DNA of 64,000 nucleotides from Dyella jiangningensis (GCA_000632805.1 CP007444.1:186001-250000); one strand, 5' to 3'; shown: positions 24,248 to 33,757, counted from the first letter of the stretch. The notes: generated by a model from the letters alone, not told the origin. Numbers and translations are program-made.

Positions 24248-24478
24248 ATGACCACGGATCCACATCTAAGCTCCAACCACCTTCTAAGGGACTTTGATGT
24301 TCTGCTCGATCAGCATCAACGAGTGCAGAAGGAGAACGATTTGCTGCGCATTGAGCTGATGCGTCACCCCTCGGGTGCCATGCAGATCCGTTCGGTAGAG
24401 CGATCCCTTGGGCGGGCCTACCGCGATATCCACAGTGAACCGGGTGGCATCGCCAGCGCAGCCTATTCAGTTGAATGA
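24248..24478 (+). CDS. 76-aa hypothetical protein with coiled-coil segment
   Basis: GAGGTGAG precedes the ATG at good spacing. The central part, LLRDFDVLLDQHQRVQKEND, is a short amphipathic helix that could form a coiled coil; the rest is polar. No family recognised. It is divergent from the 158-aa gene. After its stop, 24479-24765 shows no gene. Confidence 0.5.
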   Translation: MTTDPHLSSNHLLRDFDVLLDQHQRVQKENDLLRIELMRHPSGAMQIRSVERSLGRAYRDIHSEPGGIASAAYSVE

Positions 24479-24765
24479 GTTCATGTCATGGGCATGGGTC
24501 GGGCGGGCCATTGAACTCCACGAAACCGCTTAAAGCTCACATTTCTAGCACTCGATTGCTGTTGGGCGCTTAGCGCTTTGCGAACGCTGTAGCAAAGCCC
24601 CATCGCTACGGATGCATCTTGAATGTTGCCCTTAGCCCTCTTGCTTCAGGCGCATCACACACTGGTGTAACACGATCAGGTGCATGATAGTGAAGCGCTG
24701 AGTTCACCCAGACTCGCTGTACGCGCCTCAGCCGCTCGGCCCCAACTCTGACGCCACTGAGCTGT

Positions 24766-24840
24766 CTCCGGCTTTGCTGGAGTTGCAGGCTATTGCCTGC
24801 CTACGCCCGCGCAATGCGAGCCAATACTCGGGGCAACATC
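24766..24840 (+). promoter_or_regulatory. Three-hairpin leader, copy D
   Basis: Stem 1 CTCCGGC-TTT-GCTGGAG, stem 2 GCAGGC-TATT-GCCTGC, linker CTAC, stem 3 GCCCGC/GCGAGC with one mismatch, then CAATACTCGGGGCAAC and the ATG at 24841. It aligns over its whole length with the copy upstream of 22507, with paired changes in stem 2. Confidence 0.7.
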
Positions 24841-25029
24841 ATGAACGCCATGTATTTCATCCCGCCCAGGCCCTACGAGGGCCAAGAAGCCAATCGTTGG
24901 CTATCTGGCTATTACAGCGCCTTCTACATGATGCTCCGCAAAATCGCTGATGTTGACAGGGATAGGAAGCCGCAAGAGCGACTGCGCGTAACGGTGGCGA
25001 GAAGAACAGCGCCTACAAGAAGCTCCTGA
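24841..25029 (+). CDS. RW-x-GY small protein family, member 3
   Basis: 62 aa from the ATG after GGGGCAAC. MNAMYFIPPRPYEGQEANRW and LSGYYSAFYMM match member 2 closely; the tail is short, Arg-rich and unrelated. It is the only member of the family on the plus strand. From its stop to 25477 (about 448 bases) no gene is supported. Function unknown. Confidence 0.58.
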   Translation: MNAMYFIPPRPYEGQEANRWLSGYYSAFYMMLRKIADVDRDRKPQERLRVTVARRTAPTRSS

Positions 25030-25477
25030 ATCGATGACTGTGTAAGCCCCTATGGTCGCGTAATGGCAGCAAGCGCTTGTAGCTGCGCGCGCCCAACGGT
25101 GCTCATTGATCTAGCTCCTAGGACGGAACGGGTAGCCAGAAGCGGGATGTGTGCGTCCTAACGGAGACCGGTCTCCATCTCTGTGGATCGGCTTTGTTCG
25201 ACTATAGGAATGCGCCTGCCAAACAAGTCGGAGCCTCTCCCTGGCTCGTTACATGTGACTAACTGCGGAACGCTCAAAGTGCTGCTACACGGCGCGATGT
25301 CAATCCGCCCGCTGCTTCAATCGCTACCCAATAGGCGCCTCTCGCATCAGGCGCCCACTAAACGTCCGGTTTGGCTTTCACGCATGCCGACGCACGCTAC
25401 GGATATCAATACCTTCACGGCCCTGTTCCTGTTGTTGACGTAGAGTGAATTAGTCCAATGAATTTCTGGAGTTCACA

Positions 25478-25732
25478 GTGCTTATCGGTGCCGGATTGCA
25501 GCAGGACGACGTCAACTACCTTTTCTCGCTCAGCTACGGCGAGCTACTGAACATGCCATTGGCCAGCGCCGATCGGCTGATGACAGAGCATTTGGTCGAG
25601 GCCGTTGGAACGCTCGATGGCGCCGCGGTAACCGGCCGGATGCTCTACAACGTGGGCATTACCCGAAGGGGGCGCCTTATGGTGGCTATTCTTCGTGGGG
25701 ACAACAGCCAGTGCACCGCGCCGCCTTCGTAG
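25478..25732 (+). CDS. 84-aa hypothetical protein
   Basis: Starts at GTG with CTGGAG about eight bases upstream. The protein is compact, LQQDDVNYLFSLSYGELLNM then ADRLMTEHLVEAVGTL, helical at first with a beta-like C-terminal part (GRMLYNVGITRRGRLMVAI). No motif recognised and no partner gene evident. Composition and the RBS support it modestly. Confidence 0.45.
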   Translation: MLIGAGLQQDDVNYLFSLSYGELLNMPLASADRLMTEHLVEAVGTLDGAAVTGRMLYNVGITRRGRLMVAILRGDNSQCTAPPS

Positions 25733-25838
25733 TTGCCAGTAGCAACATGGTTCGCCCTATATAACCTTGACCCATAGCCTTTTAGCGAGTCATCCAGCCC
25801 ATCCCTCGAAGTTCCACGCTGTCTTCAGCAACACCGCC

Positions 25839-26060
25839 ATGTCCAAGCTCCATCGCCGCGACCGTGAACGGATCCAGCTCAATCGCCTGCTGGTCCAGCT
25901 TCCGAGCCTGCAAGAAGAGTTTCCCGATCCGGCGGACTTCTGGCCGGCCTTCGCTGGGCTGGCTGACTTGATCGTCGATGCTTCTGTACCTGACGATTGC
26001 GACTGGATTGCCTGCCAGATCGACGCCATGCTCGAGGCTCGTGGGTTGCTGGTCCGCTAA
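25839..26060 (+). CDS. 73-aa hypothetical protein
   Basis: From MSKLHRRDRERIQLNRLLVQ the frame encodes an acidic helical protein, with FPDPADFWPAFAGLADLIV and DDCDWIACQIDAML. The ATG is chosen by the change from poor to protein-like composition; there is no clear RBS. An upstream start at 25767 is possible. No family known. Confidence 0.45.
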   Translation: MSKLHRRDRERIQLNRLLVQLPSLQEEFPDPADFWPAFAGLADLIVDASVPDDCDWIACQIDAMLEARGLLVR

Positions 26061-26171
26061 CCGTTCGACCGGATCAAGAATTGCGCCCGATGCATTCCAC
26101 AAGCACTGTTCAATAGGTTCGTGAAAAAAACCGATAGCATCACCCGCGATCTATTCGATGCTTTTAACTGC

Positions 26172-27185
26172 CTACCGAACGATAAGTAGTCGCCCGGAGA
26201 AGGTCACAGCATCGAAGCTGTAGACGTGTTCGCGCGGATTGTCCGAGCAGCATCCTACCAAGCGGCCTGGGAAGGCAGCATTCCTTTCGCGGATTTCGAC
26301 GCTGCCAGCACAAATGGGGCAAGTTGCGAAAAAGCGGACCAGGCTGAAACGGCCCTTTGTTTTGCCATCACTATCATGACTAAGGCGAAACTGGCCATAC
26401 CACTGGTTCAGTCCGAGCATCCAGTCGCGAGCGATGGTCACCCTAAGGGTCGGCAGTTGCCATAGCGGACGGAATCCCCAGGTGAGCATCGCTGCAAACG
26501 TACCAATGAAAGCGGCCGAGCCGACAAAAGCAGGGATGTGCCCCTGTCGACTGAGAACGTAGAAAATCGTCAGCCAGCTACATGCCACCGCAACAAGGAA
26601 AGGCGCGGCGACCACTAAGATGAAGAGTGCCCCTTTCCACGAGCGCATGGAGAACGGACGGTTGAGAATGGGCGCGAGGAACCAGCTGGCCCGTGCGGGC
26701 TCATGTTGGTAGACGATACGTTCTGGGACGGTCCCAGACGCTGCCAATTCCAGCTCTAGTGGCGTTTCGAGGGGTGGCGGATCAGCTGGCGAAAATCTGA
26801 GCTGGTAAGTCGTCGGATTGCCTCGGCCGCCACCTTGTTGAATGACGAGGTCGACATCAAGAGTAGCCCCGGCCTCTTGGAAAAACTGCTGCCTGCTGTT
26901 CTCGCGGTTCTTCCACCACGTTTGAACTGAGGACGATGGCATCCATTTGCCAGTGACGTCCTCTTCTGTTGGCCTGCCACCGAAGTGATCGCGGCGCCAG
27001 GCGGCCAGCTGGACGACTTCCGCGACCGGTGGGCTATACCCCCTCTCTAGGGCGTATTTGGTCTGGAGTGCGAGGACCACCAAGACCTGGCGAATTTTGC
27101 TGTTGGCTGTCTCCTCCTCAAGCCAACGGGCGAATAGCTCTAACGCCGAAAGGGTCTGCAAACCGGTTTGTGCCTTTTTCTCCAT
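26172..27185 (-). CDS. Membrane protein with cytosolic N-terminal domain
   Basis: 337 aa from MEKKAQTGLQTLSALELFAR; the longer frame upstream overlaps the divergent gene and is not credible. The first half is soluble (VQTWWKNRENSRQQFFQEAG, GNPTTYQLRFSP), resembling a winged-helix-like unit. Two transmembrane helices follow (GALFILVVAAPFLVAVACSW and the region around IPAFVGSAAFIGTFAAMLTW). The C-terminal soluble part has a CPIC...CC pattern that may bind metal. It is divergent from the CoiA-like gene 57 bases away. No family recognised. Confidence 0.6.
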   Translation of the reverse strand: MEKKAQTGLQTLSALELFARWLEEETANSKIRQVLVVLALQTKYALERGYSPPVAEVVQLAAWRRDHFGGRPTEEDVTGKWMPSSSVQTWWKNRENSRQQFFQEAGATLDVDLVIQQGGGRGNPTTYQLRFSPADPPPLETPLELELAASGTVPERIVYQHEPARASWFLAPILNRPFSMRSWKGALFILVVAAPFLVAVACSWLTIFYVLSRQGHIPAFVGSAAFIGTFAAMLTWGFRPLWQLPTLRVTIARDWMLGLNQWYGQFRLSHDSDGKTKGRFSLVRFFATCPICAGSVEIRERNAAFPGRLVGCCSDNPREHVYSFDAVTFSGRLLIVR

Positions 27186-27242
27186 GTTTACCTGCTCCCA
27201 TGCCTTCCAGTCTGGCCTCCTTCTTAGCGACGGAGCCAGATC

Positions 27243-28262
27243 ATGGCAAGGCACCCAAGTGGAGACGCGGGTTGGCAGGCAATAGGCATCCCATTTGGGC
27301 TCAGGGACGGCGGGATGTGGGCACCCCTGGACGTTCCTCGTGGGCAAGTGTGTGGCTGCCAGTGTCCCGGCTGCGGGGCGTTCCTGAATGCCAAACACGG
27401 CAACGGTGGCCGGCGTCCTCACTTTGCCCATTTGGGCACGACCCAGGGGGCTTCGTGTGCAGAGACTGCGCTTCATCGCTATGCCAAGCAGGTTCTAGCC
27501 GAGACGTCAGCGCTGCAGCTTCCGGCCTGGACTGGCGCTGGCGACAGGCCCAATCCACCGGAGGCCAGAGACCACCATGGTGAGCTTCGTTGGGGAGCAG
27601 CCGTCGAATGGCCGGGCCGAATTACTCCCATCTGGGACGGGCAATTGGAAGTCGATTGCGGGCCCTTTAGACCGGATGTCACTGTCGAAGACAGCGACGG
27701 TCGATTGTGGGTCGAGGTCCGGGTAACCCACGAGGTTGGCTCACAAAAGACCGAGGAAGTGCGTCAGGTTGATGGGCGAATGATTGAGATTGATCTCTCA
27801 AATACCCCGGGGCACTTCATGGACACGCCTGAGGCCTTTAAGCAGTGGGTGTTGTACGACGCCCCGCGGCACTGGGTCTGGTTGCCGGAAGCAGCCAAGG
27901 CCTGGGAAGCCTCCAATCGCCAGCTCTTAGCGGACCTTCAAGCGGGCAGAGAGTCCAAGCGCAGTGCTGTCCCACTGCAAGCGGTACCGCCCATGGACTG
28001 GGAGGCTCTCCGCGTCCTTTTCGCAGAACGTGAGCTCATCCCCATCAACCAGCCACCCGTCGTGAACGACGATTGGGTAGGAGCCTGGGTCTGGCTAGAT
28101 GATCTAGGACTCGCCGAGATCCAATCTCGATTGGTGCGAGGAGCAGCGGTCTATAGGGTGCGACTGGAGCATGGCGCAGAGCGCAATGTCTACTTGGGTG
28201 GACGAAGCCCGATGCGCCACCCTCACGGACTTTTTAATATTACGAAATCGCCAAAATATTAA
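27243..28262 (+). CDS. CoiA-like nuclease-domain protein
   Basis: A 339-aa protein. The N-terminus has a zinc-ribbon-like CQCPGCGAFLNAKHG and PHFAHLG, then CAETALHRYAKQVL, as in CoiA-like competence proteins. A restriction-like core follows, FRPDVTVED then LWVEVRVTHEV (about 140-160), with D and E in place but Arg where Lys is usual in a D-ExK nuclease. The C-terminal about 100 residues are unassigned. The gene ends with low-GC sequence. It may act on DNA in competence or defence; the divergent membrane protein could be a partner. Activity is uncertain given the Arg. Confidence 0.65.
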   Translation: MARHPSGDAGWQAIGIPFGLRDGGMWAPLDVPRGQVCGCQCPGCGAFLNAKHGNGGRRPHFAHLGTTQGASCAETALHRYAKQVLAETSALQLPAWTGAGDRPNPPEARDHHGELRWGAAVEWPGRITPIWDGQLEVDCGPFRPDVTVEDSDGRLWVEVRVTHEVGSQKTEEVRQVDGRMIEIDLSNTPGHFMDTPEAFKQWVLYDAPRHWVWLPEAAKAWEASNRQLLADLQAGRESKRSAVPLQAVPPMDWEALRVLFAERELIPINQPPVVNDDWVGAWVWLDDLGLAEIQSRLVRGAAVYRVRLEHGAERNVYLGGRSPMRHPHGLFNITKSPKY

Positions 28263-28439
28263 TTTAATATCGGCCTTCGACGCCCATTGAGTGAAGGGCA
28301 GTGACGCTGCCTGTCTGGGTTGTCTGCCTGGCCCGGATGGGCCGTTGGAATCTCTATTAGTTTGCCAGCCGAGGTTTTCTGGCTAATCCTGGGCTCGTTG
28401 GAATCTTTTCGGTGCGATTTTTGCCCAGTTTTGCGTTCA

Positions 28440-28463
28440 GGGGCCGCGCAACCGCGCGGCCCC
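28440..28463 (+). terminator. Strong GC hairpin upstream of the mannose gene
   Basis: GGGGCCGCGC and GCGCGGCCCC pair perfectly around AACC, followed shortly by TTTCTTTT. It probably ends transcription from the CoiA-like gene and isolates the polysaccharide region. The rest of 28263-28572 holds two GTTGGAATCT repeats and no gene. Confidence 0.65.
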
Positions 28464-28572
28464 TGTTGGCATTTCTTTTAGGTCACACCACGGCATTTGC
28501 GGGCCATCACCGGATGTCGTTGGTAGTACCGGGGAATACAATCCATCGTTTCCCATCTTGGTGGTTTTAACC

Positions 28573-29916
28573 ATGAAGTGTTTCAAGGCCTACGATATCC
28601 GCGGCCGCGTCCCTGACGAGCTCAACGGGGACGTCGCGTACAGGTTGGGTCGCGCGTTCGCCCGTGCGATTGGAGAGGGTGCTGTCGTGGTCGGCTTCGA
28701 TATTCGCCGTGACAGCCCGGCATTTGCTGAGGCGATCATTCGCGGCTTGAACGACGAAGGGCGCGATGCCATCGACATTGGGCTGTGCGGAACGGAAGAG
28801 GTCTATTTTCAGACGTTCCATCGCCAAGTGGCGGGCGGCATCATGGTGACCGCGAGCCATAATCCGATCGACTACAACGGCATGAAGCTGGTCCGCGAGG
28901 GCGCGCGTCCGATCAGTGGTGATACGGGCTTGCGCGATATCGAGAGGATGGTCGAGAAGAACGAATTCGGTCCGCCCAAGACGTTGCGAGGCAGCATTGC
29001 GCACGATCACGACAAGTCGGCCTACGTCCGGCATCTCCTGAGCTACATCGAGCCGGAAACCATTCGCCCGCTGAAGGTCGTGGTCAATGCTGGCAACGGT
29101 GGCGCGGGCAGCGTTATCGATTTGCTCGGGGCGCACTTGCCCTTGCAGTTCATTCGAATCCATCACGAGCCAGACGGAACCTTTCCCAACGGCATCCCGA
29201 ATCCCCTTCTGCCGGAAAATCGAGCAGCTACGTCTGAAGCCGTCCGCCTGCATGGCGCAGATTTTGGCATTGCCTGGGACGGCGATTTCGATCGATGCTT
29301 TCTGTTTGATGCGCGCGGTGAGTTCATCGAGGGCTATTACATCGTCGGCCTGCTTGCCGCGCAGCTGCTGCAAAAGCAACCCGGGGCGAAGATCATCCAC
29401 GACCCGCGACTCACCTGGAACACCATCGACATGGTGCTCCAGGCTGGCGGCATTCCGACCGAGAGCAAGACGGGCCACGCCTTCATCAAGGAGCGAATGC
29501 GCGCCGAAGATGCGATCTATGGCGGCGAAATGAGCGCACATCACTATTTTCGCGAGTTCGCCTATTGCGATTCGGGCATGATCCCCTGGTTGCTGGTCGC
29601 CGAACGCATCTCCAGGACCAACCTCGGGCTCGCGGAGATGCTTGCCGAGCGCATGGCGGCCTATCCCTGCAGTGGCGAAATCAATTTTGTCGTGAATGAT
29701 CCGGCGAGGGCCGTGGCGAAGGTGCTTGAACACTTCGCCCCGCTCCAGCCGTCCCTTGAGCGAATCGACGGCGTCAGCGCCGATTTCGGAAGCTGGCGCT
29801 TCAATCTTCGCTCGTCCAATACGGAGCCACTCTTGCGTCTCAACGTGGAATCCCGTGGCGACGCTGCATTGATGAAAGCAATGACGCGCGAGCTGTCCGA
29901 ATTGATCAATGCATAA
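28573..29916 (+). CDS. manB: Phosphomannomutase/phosphoglucomutase
   Basis: 447 aa from [17 protein letters not shown]; a TTG five codons upstream is possible. It converts mannose-6-P to mannose-1-P (and often glucose-6-P to glucose-1-P). Motifs: [14 protein letters not shown] (catalytic serine about 98), [10 protein letters not shown] (metal loop about 241) and the sugar loop [10 protein letters not shown] (about 317); [13 protein letters not shown] near the end is the phosphate-binding loop. It supplies the substrate of ManC, encoded convergently next door. Xanthomonas XanA is the nearest known relative by layout. Cytosolic. Confidence 0.93.
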   Translation: MKCFKAYDIRGRVPDELNGDVAYRLGRAFARAIGEGAVVVGFDIRRDSPAFAEAIIRGLNDEGRDAIDIGLCGTEEVYFQTFHRQVAGGIMVTASHNPIDYNGMKLVREGARPISGDTGLRDIERMVEKNEFGPPKTLRGSIAHDHDKSAYVRHLLSYIEPETIRPLKVVVNAGNGGAGSVIDLLGAHLPLQFIRIHHEPDGTFPNGIPNPLLPENRAATSEAVRLHGADFGIAWDGDFDRCFLFDARGEFIEGYYIVGLLAAQLLQKQPGAKIIHDPRLTWNTIDMVLQAGGIPTESKTGHAFIKERMRAEDAIYGGEMSAHHYFREFAYCDSGMIPWLLVAERISRTNLGLAEMLAERMAAYPCSGEINFVVNDPARAVAKVLEHFAPLQPSLERIDGVSADFGSWRFNLRSSNTEPLLRLNVESRGDAALMKAMTRELSELINA

Positions 29917-29918
29917 AA

Positions 29919-29939
29919 AAAGGGCCGTTCGGCCCTTTA
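29919..29939. terminator. Bidirectional terminator between manB and manC
   Basis: AAAGGGCCG-TTC-GGCCCTTT with A-run before and TTTAT after, three bases beyond the manB stop; convergent with manC. A classic two-way intrinsic terminator. Confidence 0.85.
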
Positions 29940-29964
29940 TTCGTCTTCCGCTATAGCGTCGGGC

Positions 29965-31377
29965 TCAGGTACGCCCATAGGCATCATCGAAGCGAACGAT
30001 GTCGTCTTCTCCCAGGTAACTGCCGGACTGGACCTCGATGAGTTCGACCGGCACCTTGCCCGGATTGCGCAGCCGATGCTTGCTACCCAGGGGGAGATAG
30101 GTGCTCTGGTTCTCCGCCAGCAGGAATACCTTGTCGTCGCAGGTGACTTCGGCGACACCCTTGACCACGATCCAGTGCTCGGCGCGGTGGTGGTGCATCT
30201 GCAGGCTCAGCGCGGCACCCGGCTTGACGACGATGCGCTTGACCTGGAAACGATCCCCGCTTTCGAGTGAATCGTAGGTGCCCCAGGGGCGGTGCACCAC
30301 GCGATGGAGATCGTGCTCGGTACGTCCCGCGGTCTTCAGCTGGTCGACGATTTTCTTCACGTCCTGCGAGGCGTCGCGTCGTACGACCAGCGTCGCATCC
30401 GGCGTCGTGACGACGACGACATCCTTCAGGCCTACCGTGGCGACGAGATGGCGTTCATGCGAGCGCACGAGGCTACCGGTCGTATCCAGAGCAATCACAT
30501 CCCCTTCAAGATGGTTGCCGTTCGCGTCCTTATCGGCCGCCAACCATAGGGCATCCCAGGAGCCGATGTCGGACCAGCCACAAGCCACGGGCACTACAGC
30601 CGCGTGGGCCGTTTTCTCCATGACGGCATAGTCAATCGAATCGCTAGGTGCGGTGGCAAACGATTCGGCATCAAGGCGTACGAAGTCGAGGTCGATGTTC
30701 GCTTTCTCGAAGGCCTTTCGCGCCGCCTGGAGCATGTCGGGTGCATGTGTGCCGAGCTCATCCAGATATCGAGAAGCGCGGAACATGAACATTCCCGAAT
30801 TCCAGTCGTATTCGCCGCTGGCGAGATAGCCCTCGGCAACGTCCAGCTTGGGCTTTTCGACGAACTGTTCGACCTTGAACGTTTCGCCTTCCAGCGGCTG
30901 GCCCCGTCGGATGTAGCCAAAGCCGGTTTCGGGACGGTCCGGACGGATGCCGAAGGTCACCAGCCAGCCCTTCTCTGCCAGAGGCCGCGCCTTGGCGACG
31001 GCATCGCGGAAGGCCTGGTCATTGCCGATCAGGTGGTCGGCGGGAAGTACCAGGATGACTGCGTCGGCGTCCCGTGCCATGGCCCGTAGTGCGCCGACGG
31101 CAATGGCTGGCGCGGTGTTACGGGCCATGGGCTCCAGCAGGATGTCCGCGCCCTGGATATCTAGTTGCTGAAGCTGTTCCGCGGCGAGGAAACGGTGACC
31201 GTCGCTCGCCACCACGATCGGAGCAGCCACATCCTCCAGCCGCATCGCGCGCTGAATGGTTTGCTGGAACAGGGTTTCGCTGCCGGCGAGCGAAAGGAAC
31301 TGCTTGGGCAGGTTCTTCCGTGAAATGGGCCACAGCCGGGTGCCGCTGCCACCGCTGAGAACGAGAGGAATGATCAT
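29965..31377 (-). CDS. manC: Mannose-1-phosphate guanylyltransferase / mannose-6-phosphate isomerase
   Basis: A 470-aa bifunctional enzyme. The N-terminal pyrophosphorylase has VLSGGSGTRLWPISRKNLPK at residues 6-25 and VEKPKLDVAEGYL (about 174-186); the C-terminal cupin-type isomerase has RPWGTYDSLE and LSLQMHHHRAEHWIVV (about 396-411). It isomerises fructose-6-P to mannose-6-P and makes GDP-mannose, the precursor for mannose or for GDP-rhamnose/fucose in the O-antigen. It lies six bases after rmlD on the same strand, so it belongs to the rml operon, as in Xanthomonas (xanB). Confidence 0.94.
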   Translation of the reverse strand: MIIPLVLSGGSGTRLWPISRKNLPKQFLSLAGSETLFQQTIQRAMRLEDVAAPIVVASDGHRFLAAEQLQQLDIQGADILLEPMARNTAPAIAVGALRAMARDADAVILVLPADHLIGNDQAFRDAVAKARPLAEKGWLVTFGIRPDRPETGFGYIRRGQPLEGETFKVEQFVEKPKLDVAEGYLASGEYDWNSGMFMFRASRYLDELGTHAPDMLQAARKAFEKANIDLDFVRLDAESFATAPSDSIDYAVMEKTAHAAVVPVACGWSDIGSWDALWLAADKDANGNHLEGDVIALDTTGSLVRSHERHLVATVGLKDVVVVTTPDATLVVRRDASQDVKKIVDQLKTAGRTEHDLHRVVHRPWGTYDSLESGDRFQVKRIVVKPGAALSLQMHHHRAEHWIVVKGVAEVTCDDKVFLLAENQSTYLPLGSKHRLRNPGKVPVELIEVQSGSYLGEDDIVRFDDAYGRT

Positions 31378-31383
31378 GCCGGG

Positions 31384-32319
31384 TCAGCCGCTTGCCTGGG
31401 CGAGTGCATCCAGTGTCCGGTGCAGGCCAACCTTCCAGTCGGGCAGGGCACAACCGAACGTTTGCGCGAAACGTGAGTTGTCGAGTACCGAATAAGCTGG
31501 ACGCTTGGCCGGCGTAGGGAACTCGCTGCTGTCGATGGCATGGACCGTTGGCACCTTCTGGAGCAGTCCGCGTCGAGCCGCCTGTTCCATGATGGCGGAA
31601 GCAAAGCCGTGCCAGCTGGTTTGGCCGCTGGCGGTCAAGTGGTACGTTCCCTCCAGCGACCTGCGTGCGTCCATGTCGGCCGCCAGCCAGCGATCGACCG
31701 CGGATAGCGTACCTTCCACGATCAACTGGGTGTCGGTGGGGCTGCCCACCTGATCGGCCACGACGCGCAACTCGTCACGCTCGCCGCCAAGGCGCAGCAT
31801 CGTGCGCAGAAAGTTGTGGCCGACCGGCGCGTACACCCATGCCGTGCGGAAATTGAAATAGGGTGCGCCGCTGGCAATGAGCGCTTCTTCGCCGACCCGC
31901 TTGCTGCGACCATACGCACCGGCCGGTTCCGCAGCCGCATCTTCGCGGTAGGGGCTGTCAGCTTCCCCTGCAAACACGTAGTCGGTCGAATAGTTCACCA
32001 GCAATGCCCCGTGCGCCTTTGCCCAGCGCGCAAGCACGGCCACGGCTTCGCCGTTGACGCGAGTGGCGACAGCTTCCTCCTGCTCGGCACGGTCCACCGC
32101 CGTGTAGGCGGCGGCGTTGATGATGACGTCAGGCTGCTCCGCGTCCAGCAGGGCCACCAGGGTCTCGGGCGCGGACAGGTCCGCCTTGGCCGCCTGGCCG
32201 CTCTCCACGAGCTTGCCATCGCGCGTGGCGGCGGTCACCGCACCACGTGCCGCGAGGCCGCCGTGGCTGAGGAAGGTGCGACCCAACTGGCCATTGGCGC
32301 CCAACAACAAGGCTTTCAC
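31384..32319 (-). CDS. rmlD: dTDP-4-dehydrorhamnose reductase
   Basis: A 311-aa short-chain reductase catalysing the last step of dTDP-L-rhamnose synthesis. LLGANGQLGRTF (about 4-15) is the nucleotide-binding loop, VNYSTDYVFAG (about 108) contains the catalytic-site Thr and Asp, and the active-site YxxxK is AYGRSKRVGE (about 134-143). The start is GTG in a GTGA overlap with the rmlC stop. Fourth gene of the B-A-C-D order. Confidence 0.93.
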   Translation of the reverse strand: MKALLLGANGQLGRTFLSHGGLAARGAVTAATRDGKLVESGQAAKADLSAPETLVALLDAEQPDVIINAAAYTAVDRAEQEEAVATRVNGEAVAVLARWAKAHGALLVNYSTDYVFAGEADSPYREDAAAEPAGAYGRSKRVGEEALIASGAPYFNFRTAWVYAPVGHNFLRTMLRLGGERDELRVVADQVGSPTDTQLIVEGTLSAVDRWLAADMDARRSLEGTYHLTASGQTSWHGFASAIMEQAARRGLLQKVPTVHAIDSSEFPTPAKRPAYSVLDNSRFAQTFGCALPDWKVGLHRTLDALAQASG

Positions 32320-32873
32320 GGGCGGTACTCCGGCAGACGATCAGGCGAAACGTCGGCCAGTAACGGAGTTTTGCTGTCCTTGTCCGAAAGCAGGGGCTTG
32401 CTTACCGGCCAGTCGATACCGATGGCCGGATCGTTCCAGCGCACGCCGCCCTCCACCTTGGCGTCGTACAGATCGGTGCATTGGTACGAAAATGTAGCGA
32501 ACTCCGAGAGTACGCAGAACCCGTGGGCAAAGCCTTCGGGAATCCATAAGTGACGGTGATTCTCTGCCGTGAGCATCACGCCTGCCCATTGGCCGAAAGT
32601 CGGCGATCCCCGGCGGATGTCGACCGCCACGTCGTAGACTTCGCCTTCGAGCACACCGACAAGCTTTCCTTGTGGATACGGCCACTGGTAGTGCAGGCCG
32701 CGAAGCACACCTCTGGCTGAGCGTGACACATTCGCTTGTACGAACCTTCGATCGATGCCTGCTTCGCGGTACTTGGCTTCGTTGTAGCTCTCGTAGAAGA
32801 ATCCACGCGCGTCACCGAACACCTGCGGTTCGATCACGAGGCAGCCCGGCAGTGCCGTTTCGATGAACTTCAT
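32316..32873 (-). CDS. rmlC: dTDP-4-dehydrorhamnose 3,5-epimerase
   Basis: 185 aa from [20 protein letters not shown]; the ATG overlaps the rmlA stop (ATGA), which fixes this start over a longer open frame. RmlC double epimerises dTDP-4-keto-6-deoxyglucose. [15 protein letters not shown] (about 59-73, catalytic His) and [11 protein letters not shown] (about 117-127) are the family motifs. Normal length. Confidence 0.95.
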   Translation of the reverse strand: MKFIETALPGCLVIEPQVFGDARGFFYESYNEAKYREAGIDRRFVQANVSRSARGVLRGLHYQWPYPQGKLVGVLEGEVYDVAVDIRRGSPTFGQWAGVMLTAENHRHLWIPEGFAHGFCVLSEFATFSYQCTDLYDAKVEGGVRWNDPAIGIDWPVSKPLLSDKDSKTPLLADVSPDRLPEYRP

Positions 32874-33757
32874 CCAACGTAGCCTTGTTTGGTCAGGGTT
32901 TGCAGGTATTGTCCGTAGCCGGTCTTGGCCATTGGGGCGGCGAGACGCAGCAACTGTTCCGCATCGATCCACTTATTGACGTAGGCAATTTCCTCAGGAC
33001 AGCAGACCTTGAGGCCTTGGCGATTCTCGATAGTCTCGATGTAGTTACCCGCCTCCATCAGTGACTCGTGAGTGCCTGTGTCCAGCCATGCGTAGCCCCG
33101 CCCCAACTGCTCAAGGTGCAGCGAGTCGTCGTCGAGGTAGCAGCGATTGAGGTCGGTTATTTCCAGCTCTCCGCGTGGCGACGGCTTGAGGCTTGCCGCA
33201 AATTCCGGTGCGCGCTGATCGTAAAAGTAGAGGCCCGTCACTGCATAGTTCGACTTGGGTACGGACGGCTTTTCCTCGAGTCCGATAACTTTCCCGCTAC
33301 CATCGAACTCGGCTACGCCATAGCGCTCGGGATCTTTCACCCAGTAACCGAACACTGTTGCGCCATGCTCACGGGTCGCAGCACGTTTCATGCGCTCAGT
33401 AAGACCCACCCCATAGAAGATGTTGTCGCCAAGTACCAGGCAGCTGCGGTCGTTTCCAATGAAGTTCTTGCCAATAACAAAGGCCTGCGCGAGACCGTCC
33501 GGCGAAGGCTGCACCGCGTACGTGATATTGATGCCCCATTGGCTGCCATCACCCAGCAGACGCTGGAACAACGCCTGCTCGTGCGGAGTGTTGATCATGA
33601 GGACATCACGAATGCCAGCTAGCATCAGCGTAGCCAGCGGATAGTAAATCATGGGCTTGTCGTACACCGGCAGCAGCTGTTTGCTGACCGCCTGGGTGAT
33701 CGGATAAAGCCGTGTGCCGGATCCACCTGCCAGGACGATGCCCTTTTGCTTGCTCAT
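32870..33757 (-). CDS. rmlA: Glucose-1-phosphate thymidylyltransferase
   Basis: 295 aa from [20 protein letters not shown]; the ATG overlaps the rmlB stop, so the 40-residue upstream extension is rejected. It makes dTDP-glucose. Motifs: [20 protein letters not shown] (about 9-28), [10 protein letters not shown] (about 107-116, metal Asp) and VIGLEEKP (about 158-165). Substrate glucose-1-P could come from the neighbouring mutase. Confidence 0.95.
   Translation of the reverse strand: MSKQKGIVLAGGSGTRLYPITQAVSKQLLPVYDKPMIYYPLATLMLAGIRDVLMINTPHEQALFQRLLGDGSQWGINITYAVQPSPDGLAQAFVIGKNFIGNDRSCLVLGDNIFYGVGLTERMKRAATREHGATVFGYWVKDPERYGVAEFDGSGKVIGLEEKPSVPKSNYAVTGLYFYDQRAPEFAASLKPSPRGELEITDLNRCYLDDDSLHLEQLGRGYAWLDTGTHESLMEAGNYIETIENRQGLKVCCPEEIAYVNKWIDAEQLLRLAAPMAKTGYGQYLQTLTKQGYVG

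Noticed and set aside
24766..24840. Three-hairpin leaders as integron attC sites
   Set aside because: The stems lack the attC core sequences, no integrase is present, and the copies sit immediately before start codons on both strands.
19500..28500. tRNA gene as island attachment site
   Set aside because: No cloverleaf or conserved tRNA arms could be found by eye; a tRNA search tool would be decisive.
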